Shown piece by piece: positions 7,946 to 20,265 of a DNA stretch of 64,000 nucleotides. Position numbers and translations under genes: made by a program. The notes beneath the pieces were generated by a model. The model was not told where the DNA came from, did not search any database, and was given only the letters and a program-made list of their open reading frames with translations. The stretch is taken from assembly GCA_025358075.1 (NCBI GenBank), contig JANYKU010000046.1, forward strand, positions 1 to 64,000, in the 5' to 3' direction. Within the stretch, counting starts at the first letter, position 1; each line of letters opens with the position of its first letter. This stretch comes from Ilumatobacteraceae bacterium. Its GTDB lineage: Bacteria; Actinomycetota; Acidimicrobiia; Acidimicrobiales; Ilumatobacteraceae.

Positions 7946-8974
7946 ATGCCGACAGAACTGGCCGATTCGATCGCCGACGACAGCACCTTGCCGCTGTTCG
8001 CCGTGCCCGCCGAAATCCGCCAATGGGGTGCGCGCCTACGACTTGCCGACCGCAACGCAGTACGAGCAACGATGATGCTGATCGAGACGGTCGTGCTGTA
8101 CGTCGCCCTGATCGTGGTTGGTGAGACGATCGACCGTTGGTGGGGTTGGGTCATCGCCTGGATCGGGCTGATGATCTGCATGATGCGCGTCGACGCCGTT
8201 CACCACGAGGCCGTGCACCGCAGCCTCTACGTACACCGCCTGCCGAACGACATCATCGGCTGCCTCGCGGGAGCCATCGAAGGCTTTCACGGACCCACCT
8301 ATCGATGCTTCCACCTCACCCACCATGCGCTCACCCGACGCGACGACGCCCTTGCCGACCCGGAGGGTTTCTACGACGAAGTGCTCACTCGCCCGCATTC
8401 GATCGGTCGGCTGCGAGTCGGGGCCCGGGGTGTGCTGATCGTCGGGATGCTGATCGGCGGAGTGTCCTTCGCTTTGCAACTCGTCGCCAGTGCGGTGTCG
8501 ACGCTGCTCGGAAGGCCGCCCAAGTTCGTGGGCGGTGCATCTCTCGAACGTCACGTGCGGCGATGGGGATTCCTGCCATTCGCGATCTGGACGTTTGCCA
8601 TCGCCGCGGCGATCGTCACCGGACACCTCGACCATCTGCTGCGCTGGTGGCTGGTGCCGATGGCATTGTTTCTGTGCGGCCCCTACACCTTCTTCGCGCT
8701 GCCCGAGCACTACGCCGCGCCACACAACGACCCGATGGTGACCTCGACCGGGTCCGTGCGTTCGAACCCCTTTTACCGATGGTTGACCCTCGACGGCAAC
8801 TTCCATCTCGCCCACCACGTGTTCCCCAACGCGTCATGGTGGCGACTCAACGACGCCGACGCGCAGCTGCGTAGGGTCACCAATCTTCGGTACACGGGAT
8901 ACATCGCCTTCTACCGATCGGTGTGGCGCGACCTGACGCCCAAAACCCTGATGGCCAAAACCCCTGGCGGCTAG
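7946..8974 (+). CDS. Membrane fatty acid desaturase
   Basis: A 342-residue membrane di-iron desaturase. All three histidine boxes are present: HHEAVH (about 91-96), HLTHH (about 128-132) and, after the last membrane pair, HLAHH in FHLAHHVFPNASWW. Hydrophobic pairs flank them (MMLIETVVLYVALIVV; FAIWTFAIAAAIVTG). The family introduces double bonds into acyl chains, or hydroxylates or oxidises lipids and carotenoids, using O2 and electrons from ferredoxin or rubredoxin. The substrate is unknown. The stop codon is shared with the convergent Eis-like gene through a CTAG tetranucleotide. Confidence 0.88.
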   Translation: MPTELADSIADDSTLPLFAVPAEIRQWGARLRLADRNAVRATMMLIETVVLYVALIVVGETIDRWWGWVIAWIGLMICMMRVDAVHHEAVHRSLYVHRLPNDIIGCLAGAIEGFHGPTYRCFHLTHHALTRRDDALADPEGFYDEVLTRPHSIGRLRVGARGVLIVGMLIGGVSFALQLVASAVSTLLGRPPKFVGGASLERHVRRWGFLPFAIWTFAIAAAIVTGHLDHLLRWWLVPMALFLCGPYTFFALPEHYAAPHNDPMVTSTGSVRSNPFYRWLTLDGNFHLAHHVFPNASWWRLNDADAQLRRVTNLRYTGYIAFYRSVWRDLTPKTLMAKTPGG

Positions 8975-10164
8975 TACATCGTCTGACAATGCGGCACCGG
9001 CGATGTGAGGAAGAAGGCGTCGGCGCGGCGTAGTGCGTCGCGGTTGCGAGCATCGAGCCGACGCCCGGCGGCGAGCGCCGAAGGCCGAACCCCGCCGAGC
9101 AGCAGTGAACCCAGTGACGCCCGATCCGTGACGAGATCCGGGCGAGTCCTCACTCGGCGGCACGCCGCGCCGTCGGGCCCACCTTCGATTGCCCACCGCT
9201 CGCCATCTACGTCGACAACCATGCGATCAGCCACGCCGTAGCGGCGAGCCGACATGCACGCGGCGACATCGCGCACGTTGACCCACACGCCGTCGTACAA
9301 CGCCGTGGTCTGCAAGGCACGAGGGTCGGTCAGCAAGTAGGGCAACGGGTCGTCGATCGGCACCAGACGTGAGGTGATAACACCGACCAAGTCGATGCCC
9401 AGCAACGTGTGCCACAGCGCGGCATGCGCATCGCTGGTGATTGCCACCAGCTCGAGGACGCGCAGGTTGTGTGCCGGTCTGCCTTCGTTCCACTGCTCTT
9501 CGATTCGATAGACCGCGAAGCCGTCGCGATGTGCGAGATAGAACGACGAGCTCATCGTGCCCTGCGGTGACGCGCGCTGTTCGAGCAGAAAGCGGTGCCA
9601 CGCATCGCTGCGATCGACCTCGCCGGCGCGGAGTCGGTGGAACCGCGACCACACCTCGCCCACGTGCCGCAGCGCGTCGTCGCCGTTGACGAACCGCACG
9701 GTGCCCCGCCTCGGCTGGAACTCGGGTCGCAACTGCACCAGGCGGCGGTCGATCGCGGTGCCACGAACCTGCGTGGCCACACCGAACCCGAAGCGCTCGT
9801 AGATCCCACCCTCGCTTGCCCCCAGCATGGCGACCGGCTCGCCGCGACGGTCGATGTCGTCGATCGAGCGGGCCATCAGCCGCGTGAGCAGCCCCTGTCG
9901 TCGGTGCGTTGCCGCAGTCGACACCCAGGTGAGGCCACCCATCGGCAACTGACCGCCGCCGGGGACCGTGACGTTCAGCGAGTAGGCGCCGACGATCGCG
10001 ACGATCTCCTTGCCGTCGAAGGCGAGCTCGAAACGGCTGACATCATGGATCGGGCGCGCTCGCTCGACCTGCTCCGGCGTGTATGCGAAGCCGAAGCCGC
10101 GACCGTCGGCGTAGCAGATCGCCGCCCAGTCACTCTCCTCGGCAGTTCGGAACGTGATCGGCAT
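8971..10164 (-). CDS. Eis-like GNAT N-acetyltransferase
   Basis: A 397-residue protein with the Eis layout. The N-terminal GNAT domain has the acetyl-CoA loop STAATHRRQGLLTRLMARSID (about 88-108) and ASEGGIYERFGFG. A second degenerate GNAT region follows, and then an SCP2-like C-terminal domain (about 300-397). Eis proteins acetylate amines of aminoglycosides or peptides and use the C-terminal carboxylate of an aromatic residue as a general base; this one ends in Tyr (CQTMY), which fits. The physiological substrate is unknown. It is divergent from the M20 hydrolase at 10215 and shares its stop with the desaturase through CTAG. Confidence 0.85.
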   Translation of the reverse strand: MPITFRTAEESDWAAICYADGRGFGFAYTPEQVERARPIHDVSRFELAFDGKEIVAIVGAYSLNVTVPGGGQLPMGGLTWVSTAATHRRQGLLTRLMARSIDDIDRRGEPVAMLGASEGGIYERFGFGVATQVRGTAIDRRLVQLRPEFQPRRGTVRFVNGDDALRHVGEVWSRFHRLRAGEVDRSDAWHRFLLEQRASPQGTMSSSFYLAHRDGFAVYRIEEQWNEGRPAHNLRVLELVAITSDAHAALWHTLLGIDLVGVITSRLVPIDDPLPYLLTDPRALQTTALYDGVWVNVRDVAACMSARRYGVADRMVVDVDGERWAIEGGPDGAACRRVRTRPDLVTDRASLGSLLLGGVRPSALAAGRRLDARNRDALRRADAFFLTSPVPHCQTMY

Positions 10165-10214
10165 CGGGTGAGTCTGGCCCGACAGCGGCGGCCCGAGCCA
10201 GTAATTTCCTCGGC

Positions 10215-11453
10215 ATGGCCACCTACCTTCCCGAACGAGTCGTCACCGACCTCCGTGCCCTTGCCGAGCGGACGGGTGGCCCCGAGGGCAGTCGCCGGTT
10301 GGCGTGGACGCCCGAATGGTTGGAGGCGCGGGCGATGCTGCGCGAGTCACTCACCACCCTGCCCGTCGAGGTCGACGTCGACGAAGCCGGAAATCTGTGG
10401 GCCGTCCTGCGCGGCGAGCGCGACGAGATGTTGGTCGTCGGAAGCCACCTCGACAGCGTGCCGAAGGGCGGCTGGCTCGACGGCGCGCTGGGTGTGATGG
10501 CCGGGTTGGAGCTGCTCCGTTCGCTCGCCGCCGACGGCACGCCGCCGATCACCGTCGCCCTGATCGACTGGGCCGACGAAGAAGGTGCACGGTTCAGTCG
10601 CAGCCTGTTCGGCTCGGCGGCCAGCGTTGGCACCCTCGACATCGATGTGCTCCGCGGCCTCACCGACAGGGAGGGCAACAAGTTGCCGGATGTGCTCGCC
10701 GCACATGGTGTCGACATCGAGAACCTCGATGGAGCTCGCACACGCATGGCCGACGTGAAGGCCTACGTCGAGGTGCACATCGAGCAGGGCCCGGTGCTCG
10801 AGTCGATGGGCCGCGGGATCTGCGCCGTCACCGGCACCAAAGGCATCGAGCGCGAGCGGTTGATCTTTCGCGGCCAGGCTGCCCACGCCGGAACGATGCC
10901 GATGGAGATGCGCCGTGACAGCTTTCGCGCGGCCTCGCGCTTTGCGCTCGAGATCGCCGACATCGCCCGTCGTCACGACGGCGTCACGACAGTCGGGTTT
11001 GTTCAGTGTTGGCCCGGAGTCGTCACGGCCGTTGCCGGAGAGACGCGCATCACGATGGACATGCGCCACATCGACGCTCAGGCCCTCGCCGCGATGTACG
11101 CCGATGCGCACGAGGCAGCAGATCGTGCCGCTGTCGCGGAAGGATGCACGATCGAGTGGGAGCACATCTTCCGCATCCCGCCGATGCCGTTCCATCCGGA
11201 GCTGCTCGATGCTGCGCGGCAGAGCGTGCGAGAGGTCGAGGGCCACGACATCGAGCTCCCCAGCGGGGCATTGCACGACGCCAGCGAGATGGCCCGCGAG
11301 GTGCCGACCGTGATGATCTTCTCATCGTCGACGAACGGTCTCAGTCACACGAAGGAGGAGGACACGCCGGTCGAGCACCTGCACATGGCCGCTGACGCCT
11401 TCAACCGCACCTGCCGCCGAGTGATTGATCTGGTGGTGGCCGGTCAGCTCTGA
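10215..11453 (+). CDS. M20 amidohydrolase (N-carbamoyl-L-amino acid hydrolase / allantoate amidohydrolase type)
   Basis: A 412-residue binuclear-metal hydrolase of the M20 carbamoylase subgroup. Metal-site motifs are GSHLDSVPKGGWLDGALGV (about 75-93) and DWADEEGARF (about 118-127). The subgroup hallmark HIEQGPVLE occurs near residue 190, the dimerisation-domain FRGQAAHAGTMPM near 220 and the final metal His region SGALHDASEMA near 355. Such enzymes split the carbamoyl group of N-carbamoyl amino acids, ureidopropionate or allantoate. The substrate is undecided because no purine or pyrimidine genes adjoin it. A second ureido-type locus (urease-like plus deiminase) lies about 40 kb away. Confidence 0.87.
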   Translation: MATYLPERVVTDLRALAERTGGPEGSRRLAWTPEWLEARAMLRESLTTLPVEVDVDEAGNLWAVLRGERDEMLVVGSHLDSVPKGGWLDGALGVMAGLELLRSLAADGTPPITVALIDWADEEGARFSRSLFGSAASVGTLDIDVLRGLTDREGNKLPDVLAAHGVDIENLDGARTRMADVKAYVEVHIEQGPVLESMGRGICAVTGTKGIERERLIFRGQAAHAGTMPMEMRRDSFRAASRFALEIADIARRHDGVTTVGFVQCWPGVVTAVAGETRITMDMRHIDAQALAAMYADAHEAADRAAVAEGCTIEWEHIFRIPPMPFHPELLDAARQSVREVEGHDIELPSGALHDASEMAREVPTVMIFSSSTNGLSHTKEEDTPVEHLHMAADAFNRTCRRVIDLVVAGQL

Positions 11454-11486
11454 CCACGACAACCAAAGCGCAGATAGAACGGTCCG

Positions 11487-12153
11487 ATGGAACTCGACCT
11501 TCACGTCTGGCGTTTCGATTGGGCCGGCGCGCCCGACCACATCGGCCCAGGAATCAAAGATCGACGTCGTCTCCGGCGGTCGTGCCGAGCTCGGCATCGG
11601 CGCCGCCTGGAACGACCGCGAGCACCACGGTCTCGGCGTGCCTTTTCCGCCGACCGCCGAACGATTCGAGCGCTTGGAAGAGGCCATCCAGATCTGCCTG
11701 CAGATGTGGAGCGACAACGATGGGGCCTACGCGGGCAAGCACTATCAACTCGACGAGACGTTGTGTCGACCACAGCCGATCAGCTCACCTAGGCCGCGAA
11801 TCCTCATCGGCGGCGGAGGCGAGCGGAAGACACTTCGCCTCGTGGCCCAGTACGCCGACGCCTGCAACGTCAATGGCGATGCGGCGGAAGTAGCGCACAA
11901 GATCGATGTCCTGCGCCGCCATTGTGAAGCGGTCGGCCGAGACCCGAACGACATCGAGGTCACCACCATGTTCCGCGACCTGCGTCCGACACCGACCGTC
12001 GACGACATCGTCCGCAGCGCTGAAGCACTCGCCGCGATCGGCGTGTCGACGTTGATCACTGGCGCAACAGGCGACGACCCCGCCGGCTGGCTCGAATCCA
12101 CGTTCGCGCCGGCCATCGACCGCCTGGCAAGCATCGAGCCGGCACGCCTGTAA
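11487..12153 (+). pseudogene. LLM-class F420-dependent oxidoreductase, internally deleted pseudogene
   Basis: Two pieces of one LLM-family gene lie in different frames. ATG 11487 opens MELDLHVWRFDWAGAPDHIGP, the standard N-terminus of this subgroup, which then runs into a nonsense frame. From about 11563 the frame used by the track ORF 11425 continues with KIDVVSGGRAELGIGAAWNDREHHGLGVPFPP and the rest of the domain through SRPRPRILIGGGGERKTLRLVAQYADACN to the stop at 12153. The roughly 80-90 residues normally between these parts (the DHFFQ and TYRHP regions) are missing and the frame changes at the join. I therefore read it as an out-of-frame internal deletion. Family members reduce or oxidise substrates with F420; no activity is expected. 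Confidence 0.8.
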
Positions 12154-12157
12154 GCGG

Positions 12158-13588
12158 TCAGCCCTTCTTCTGGTTGAACAGCGCCGTGACTGCCTTGCCA
12201 TCTGCTTTGCCGTGGCTGAGCTTCATGACGGCGCCGACCAGCGCACCCATCGCCTTGCCTTCGCCGGCGCAGAACTTCGACCAGGCCTCGGCGTTCTCGG
12301 CGATGGCTTGATCGACGAGCGATCCGAGCGCGTCAGTCTCCATCGCCTCGAAGCCCTTGGCAGCCGCGATCTGCGCCGCGTCGCCGCCACCATTGGCGAT
12401 CAGTTCGGCAACGACGGCTTTGGCCTGCGTCGCCGTCAGCTTGCCGCTGACCTCCATCGTGGTCAGCTTGGCGAGGTCGGCTGCCGGCACAGAGGGTGAA
12501 TCAGCGAACGCTTCCTTCACGTGCACCAGGGCGCGAGCAGCGTCGCCGCCGGCCGCGGCAACGGCGAGCACGTAGTCGTCTTGGCCGCGCTCGACCACGA
12601 CCATTGCCGCCTCGCTGTTGGACGCCGTCGCGGTCACCTCGGCCAGCCGGGCCCGACGCGCCGCAGGCAACATCGGCATCGCCGCACGCACCGCGTCGAT
12701 CCACTGTTGCGACGGCGCCAGCGGCACGAGGTCGGGCTCCAGGAAGTAGCGATAGTCGTCGGCATCTTCCTTGGTGCGCAGGGTGTGCGTGCGGCCGTCG
12801 CCTTCATCCCAGTGGCGCGTCTCTTGACGAATGCGCTCGCCGCTCTCCAGCAGATCGATCTGACGTCGGGCCTCGTAGTCGATCGCCCGGCCGAGGGAGC
12901 GCACGCTGTTGACGTTCTTGATCTCGCAGCGGGTGCCCAGTGGCGTCGCCGGCTTGTGCACGCTGACGTTGGCGTCGACGCGCATGCTGCCCTCCTCCAT
13001 CTTGGCGTCGGAGGCGCCGACGGCCAGGAGGATGCCGCGCAACTCGTTGACGTACTGGCGGGCCTCGTCGACCGTACGGATGTCGGGGCGGCTGACGATC
13101 TCGACGAGCGGGACACCGGCGCGGTTGAAGTCGATCAACGAGTAGTCGCTGCCATGGATGCGCCCACCAGAACCACCGAAGTGGGTGCTCTTGCCGGTGT
13201 CTTCTTCGAGATGGGCGCGCTCGACGCCGATGCGCGTGCCATCGGGAAGCTCCAGATGACCGTCGATGTTGAGCGGCTGGTCGTACTGGCTGATCTGGTA
13301 CGCCTTCGGCATGTCTGGATAGAAGTAGTTCTTGCGGTGGAACGCGCACGGCTGGATGGTGCAGTTCAGCGCCAGGCCGACGCGCATCGCCAACTCGACC
13401 GCTTGCCGGTTGAGCACGGGCAGCGCACCGGGAAGCCCAAGGGTGACCGGGTCGATGTTGGTGTTCGGTTCGTCGCCGAAGCGATTGGGGCTGGCCGAGA
13501 ACAACTTGGTCACGGTGGCGAGCTCGACATGCACTTCGAGACCGACCACGAGCTGCCACTCGCCCGGCAGACCGTCGCGCCCGCTCAT
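12158..13588 (-). CDS. gatB: Asp-tRNA(Asn)/Glu-tRNA(Gln) amidotransferase subunit B
   Basis: A 476-residue GatB. The N-terminus WQLVVGLEVHVELATVTKLFSASPN and the catalytic-cradle segment PCAFHRKNYFYPDMPKAYQISQYDQPL are diagnostic. The C-terminal tRNA-binding YqeY-like region is about 330-476. GatB kinases the misacylated Glu/Asp-tRNA and receives ammonia from GatA. It is the last gene of gatC-gatA-gatB, 10 bp after the gatA stop, with GAGGGAGCGGCT before its ATG. Confidence 0.97.
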   Translation of the reverse strand: MSGRDGLPGEWQLVVGLEVHVELATVTKLFSASPNRFGDEPNTNIDPVTLGLPGALPVLNRQAVELAMRVGLALNCTIQPCAFHRKNYFYPDMPKAYQISQYDQPLNIDGHLELPDGTRIGVERAHLEEDTGKSTHFGGSGGRIHGSDYSLIDFNRAGVPLVEIVSRPDIRTVDEARQYVNELRGILLAVGASDAKMEEGSMRVDANVSVHKPATPLGTRCEIKNVNSVRSLGRAIDYEARRQIDLLESGERIRQETRHWDEGDGRTHTLRTKEDADDYRYFLEPDLVPLAPSQQWIDAVRAAMPMLPAARRARLAEVTATASNSEAAMVVVERGQDDYVLAVAAAGGDAARALVHVKEAFADSPSVPAADLAKLTTMEVSGKLTATQAKAVVAELIANGGGDAAQIAAAKGFEAMETDALGSLVDQAIAENAEAWSKFCAGEGKAMGALVGAVMKLSHGKADGKAVTALFNQKKG

Positions 13589-13598
13589 AGCCGCTCCC

Positions 13599-15017
13599 TC
13601 ATGACAGCGCTCTTTCGAGTGCCGCAGCGGCTCTGAACATCTGCGGTTCGCACAGTGTTCCGGCCAGGACCTGCACGCCGACGGGAAGGTCGGCGGCGCC
13701 AGTGCCGAACGGCACGCTCATGCCAGGGTGCCCAGTGAGGTTGGCAGGAATCGTGTACACGTCGCAGAGGTACATCGCCAACGGGTTGTCGCCCTTCGCG
13801 CCGAACGGGAACGCGACGCTGGGCGACGTGGGGGTCAACAACACGTCGGCTCGCTGATAGGCACGCTCGAACTCGTCGTGGATCAACCGACGCACCTTCA
13901 GCGCCTTGCCGTAGTACGCGTCGTAGTAACCGGCGCTGAGCGCGTAGGTGCCGAGCATGATCCGTCGCTTGACCTCGTCGCCGAACCCGGCGGCGCGGGT
14001 GACGCCGTACATCGCGTTGGTGTCGGCGGCATCGACACGCAAGCCGTATCGCACGCCGTCGTAGCGAGCCAGGTTGCTACTGGCCTCGGCCGGACCGATC
14101 AGGTAGTAGGCGGTGAGGCCGAACTCGAACGCCGGAACCTGAACGTCGACGATGGTCGCGCCGGCAGCGCGCAGCGCGTCGAAGGCCAGCTCGAGCCGTT
14201 CGGTGACATCGGGGTCGGCGCCATCCGGGAGGTCGGTGATTCGCCCGACGCGCAGGCCCTCTGCGCCCTGACCCACTACATCCAGAAGTGCCGGATGCGT
14301 CAACGGGATCGACGTGGAGTCCATCGGGTCGTGCCCGCCGATGACGTCGAGGAGCAGAGCTGCATCGGCCACCGAGTTGGCGAACGGGCCGATCTGATCG
14401 AGGCTGCTGGCGAATGCGATCAATCCATAACGGCTGACGTAGCCGTAGGTCGGCTTGACGCCGACGACACCGCACAGCGCCGCGGGTTGCCGGATCGACC
14501 CACCGGTGTCGCTGCCGAGGCCGAGGGAGGCGAAGCCCGCAGAAACTGCCGCAGCACTTCCACCGCTGCTCCCGCCCGGCACACGAGTGATGTCGTGAGG
14601 GTTGCGAGTCGGGCCGAACGCCGAGTTCTCGGTGCTGGATCCCATGGCGAACTCGTCGAGATTGGTCTTGCCGATGACGACGGCGCCGGCGGCGGCCAGC
14701 TTGGAGACGACGGTCGCGTCGTACGGCGGCTTCCACCCGGCGAGGATCTTCGACGAGCAGGTCGTGGGCACGCCGCGCGTGCACATGTTGTCTTTGAGGG
14801 CGATCGGAACGCCGGCCAACGGGCCCGGGTCGCGACCGGCAGCGACCATCGCGTCGACCTCGTGTGCCCTGGCCCGGGCCTGCTCGGCCAGCACCAGGTT
14901 GAAGGCATGGATCTCGGGCTCGCGCTTAGCGATGGCGGCGAGATGCTGCTCGACGATGTCGACTGCAGTGACCGAGCCCGAACGTACCCGAGCAGCGATC
15001 TCGATCGCGTCGGCCAT
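13599..15017 (-). CDS. gatA: Amidotransferase subunit A (glutamine amidase)
   Basis: A 472-residue amidase-signature enzyme. The Ser-cisSer-Lys triad is visible: Lys in GVPIALKDNMCTRG (about 73), the cis-Ser/Ser region in VPGGSSGGSAAAVSAG (about 147-160), and SDTGGSIRQPAALCGVVGVKPTYG. GatA hydrolyses glutamine and channels ammonia to GatB, forming Gln-tRNA(Gln) and/or Asn-tRNA(Asn). Its ATG overlaps the gatC stop by one base (TGATG), so translation is coupled. Confidence 0.97.
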   Translation of the reverse strand: MADAIEIAARVRSGSVTAVDIVEQHLAAIAKREPEIHAFNLVLAEQARARAHEVDAMVAAGRDPGPLAGVPIALKDNMCTRGVPTTCSSKILAGWKPPYDATVVSKLAAAGAVVIGKTNLDEFAMGSSTENSAFGPTRNPHDITRVPGGSSGGSAAAVSAGFASLGLGSDTGGSIRQPAALCGVVGVKPTYGYVSRYGLIAFASSLDQIGPFANSVADAALLLDVIGGHDPMDSTSIPLTHPALLDVVGQGAEGLRVGRITDLPDGADPDVTERLELAFDALRAAGATIVDVQVPAFEFGLTAYYLIGPAEASSNLARYDGVRYGLRVDAADTNAMYGVTRAAGFGDEVKRRIMLGTYALSAGYYDAYYGKALKVRRLIHDEFERAYQRADVLLTPTSPSVAFPFGAKGDNPLAMYLCDVYTIPANLTGHPGMSVPFGTGAADLPVGVQVLAGTLCEPQMFRAAAALERALS

Positions 15018-15319
15018 CAGGCGTCCAGACCGATGATCGGCGGGACTCGGAATCGGCCGTCTTCCACTGCAGGCGCCACGGCAAGTACCTCGTCGCGATC
15101 GAGCCCGGGGACGATCACATCGTCACGAAAAACGTTCTCCAGCGGGTACGGCTGCGTCATCGGAACGACGTCGTCGAGTTGCAGCGTGTCGATGTCGGCG
15201 AAGTGTTCGAGCATGCCGTCGAGCTCCGCCGTGGTGCGCTCGATCTCTTCGGGCGTGAGATCGAGCCTGGCGAGCCGGGCAACCTTGGTAACTGTCTCGG
15301 CAGAGATGCGGTCGGACAC
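15017..15319 (-). CDS. gatC: Amidotransferase subunit C
   Basis: A 100-residue GatC, the small belt subunit that clasps GatA and GatB. Typical features are VTKVARLARLDLTPEEIERTTAELDGMLEHFADIDTLQLDDVVPMTQP and the C-terminal PLENVFRDDVI. It is first in the gat operon and lies 97 bp downstream of lacZ on the same strand, with a stem-loop between them, so it probably has its own promoter. Confidence 0.96.
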   Translation of the reverse strand: MSDRISAETVTKVARLARLDLTPEEIERTTAELDGMLEHFADIDTLQLDDVVPMTQPYPLENVFRDDVIVPGLDRDEVLAVAPAVEDGRFRVPPIIGLDA

Positions 15320-15369
15320 AGCTGTCGATGCTAGAGGCCAAGCTCAACGATTGGCCCGCCCGATTCCCT

Positions 15370-15414
15370 TGTGGAGTGTTTCGGCGCACCCGGGTGGGCG
15401 TACGGCACTCCACA
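15370..15414 (-). terminator. Stem-loop between lacZ and gatC
   Basis: Perfect 9-bp arms TGTGGAGTG and CACTCCACA enclose 27 bases that contain a second small palindrome, CACCCGGGTG. It begins three bases after the lacZ stop, the right place for a terminator. There is no U-tract on the minus-strand 3' side, so it may instead be a Rho-assisted end or an mRNA-stabilising structure. Confidence 0.5.
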
Positions 15415-15416
15415 CG

Positions 15417-19262
<3,846 letters not shown>

Positions 19263-19266
<4 letters not shown>

Positions 19267-20252
19267 GTCTCGTTCTCGCGGTAGTTGTTGATCAAGAACC
19301 AGATGATGAACCCAAGGCACAGCATCAACAGCACGACGCCATAGGTGGAGCCGAGACCGACCTGACCGCCACCCTCGCCGACCAGGTTGTCGCGCACCAA
19401 GATGCCCAGCACCTGGGTGCCGGGCGGCTTCTTGAGGGCGAAGATGATGTCGAAGGCGCGCAGCGCCTCGATGACCGTGATCACGAACACCACGACATTG
19501 ATCGGCTTCATCACCGGGAAGACCACGCGGCGGAAGCTCTGCCATTCGTTGCAGCCATCGATTGCCGCGGCCTCACGCAACGACGGATCGACGCTCTTCA
19601 GGCCGGCGAGGTACAGCACCATCACGTAGCCGATGTGCCGCCAGGCCATGGCGATCAGCAGTGCGGCAAAGTTCTTCGACAACCCCAGCGGAGTGTCGAG
19701 ACCGGGCACGTGCACCGTGAAGATCTTCTGGGCATTGCCGACCCAGTCGATCTGATCGCCCTGGGCGGTGCGCCCGAGGATCACGTTGAACATGCCCTGG
19801 CGCGGCGAGTACATCACGCCCTTCCAGATGAAGCCGACGACAGCGAGCGACAGCACCACAGGCATGTAGAAGATGCTCTGGTAGACCGGTGAGCCGCGGA
19901 TGTTCTTGTCGAGCAGATAGGCAAACAGCACACCCACTGCACTGCAGATCGACAGGAACACCAACAGCACCAGGTTGTTGAACAGCGCCGGGAAGAACTT
20001 GTCGTCGAAGACCGTGAACACCAGCCAGTAGTTGTGCAGGCCGACGAGCTTCCAGGTTCCGAGCTTCAGCCCGTTCCACTTGGTGAACGACAACAACACC
20101 GTGCTGATGGCCGGCACCCACACGAACACGATGTGGATGACCGTTGGCACGCCCGCCATCAGCGTGAGCGCGATCTTGTCGCGTCGCGACAGCTGCGAAT
20201 AGCGACGACGACGGCGCCTCTTGCGGGGCGCCGCCGTCACATCCGTTGACAC
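19263..20252 (-). CDS. Carbohydrate ABC transporter permease, MalF type
   Basis: A 329-residue permease. After a very basic N-terminus (RKRRRRRRYSQLSRRDK) come six membrane segments. The first is IALTLMAGVPTVIHIVFVWVPAISTVLLSF and includes the family's SFTKWNG element. The EAA loop is SLREAAAIDGCNEWQSFRRVVFPVMKPINV. It is translationally coupled to the MalG-type partner through ATGA and starts 13 bp after the binding-protein stop. Confidence 0.92.
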
Positions 20253-20265
20253 GGTCGGAGCCTAG

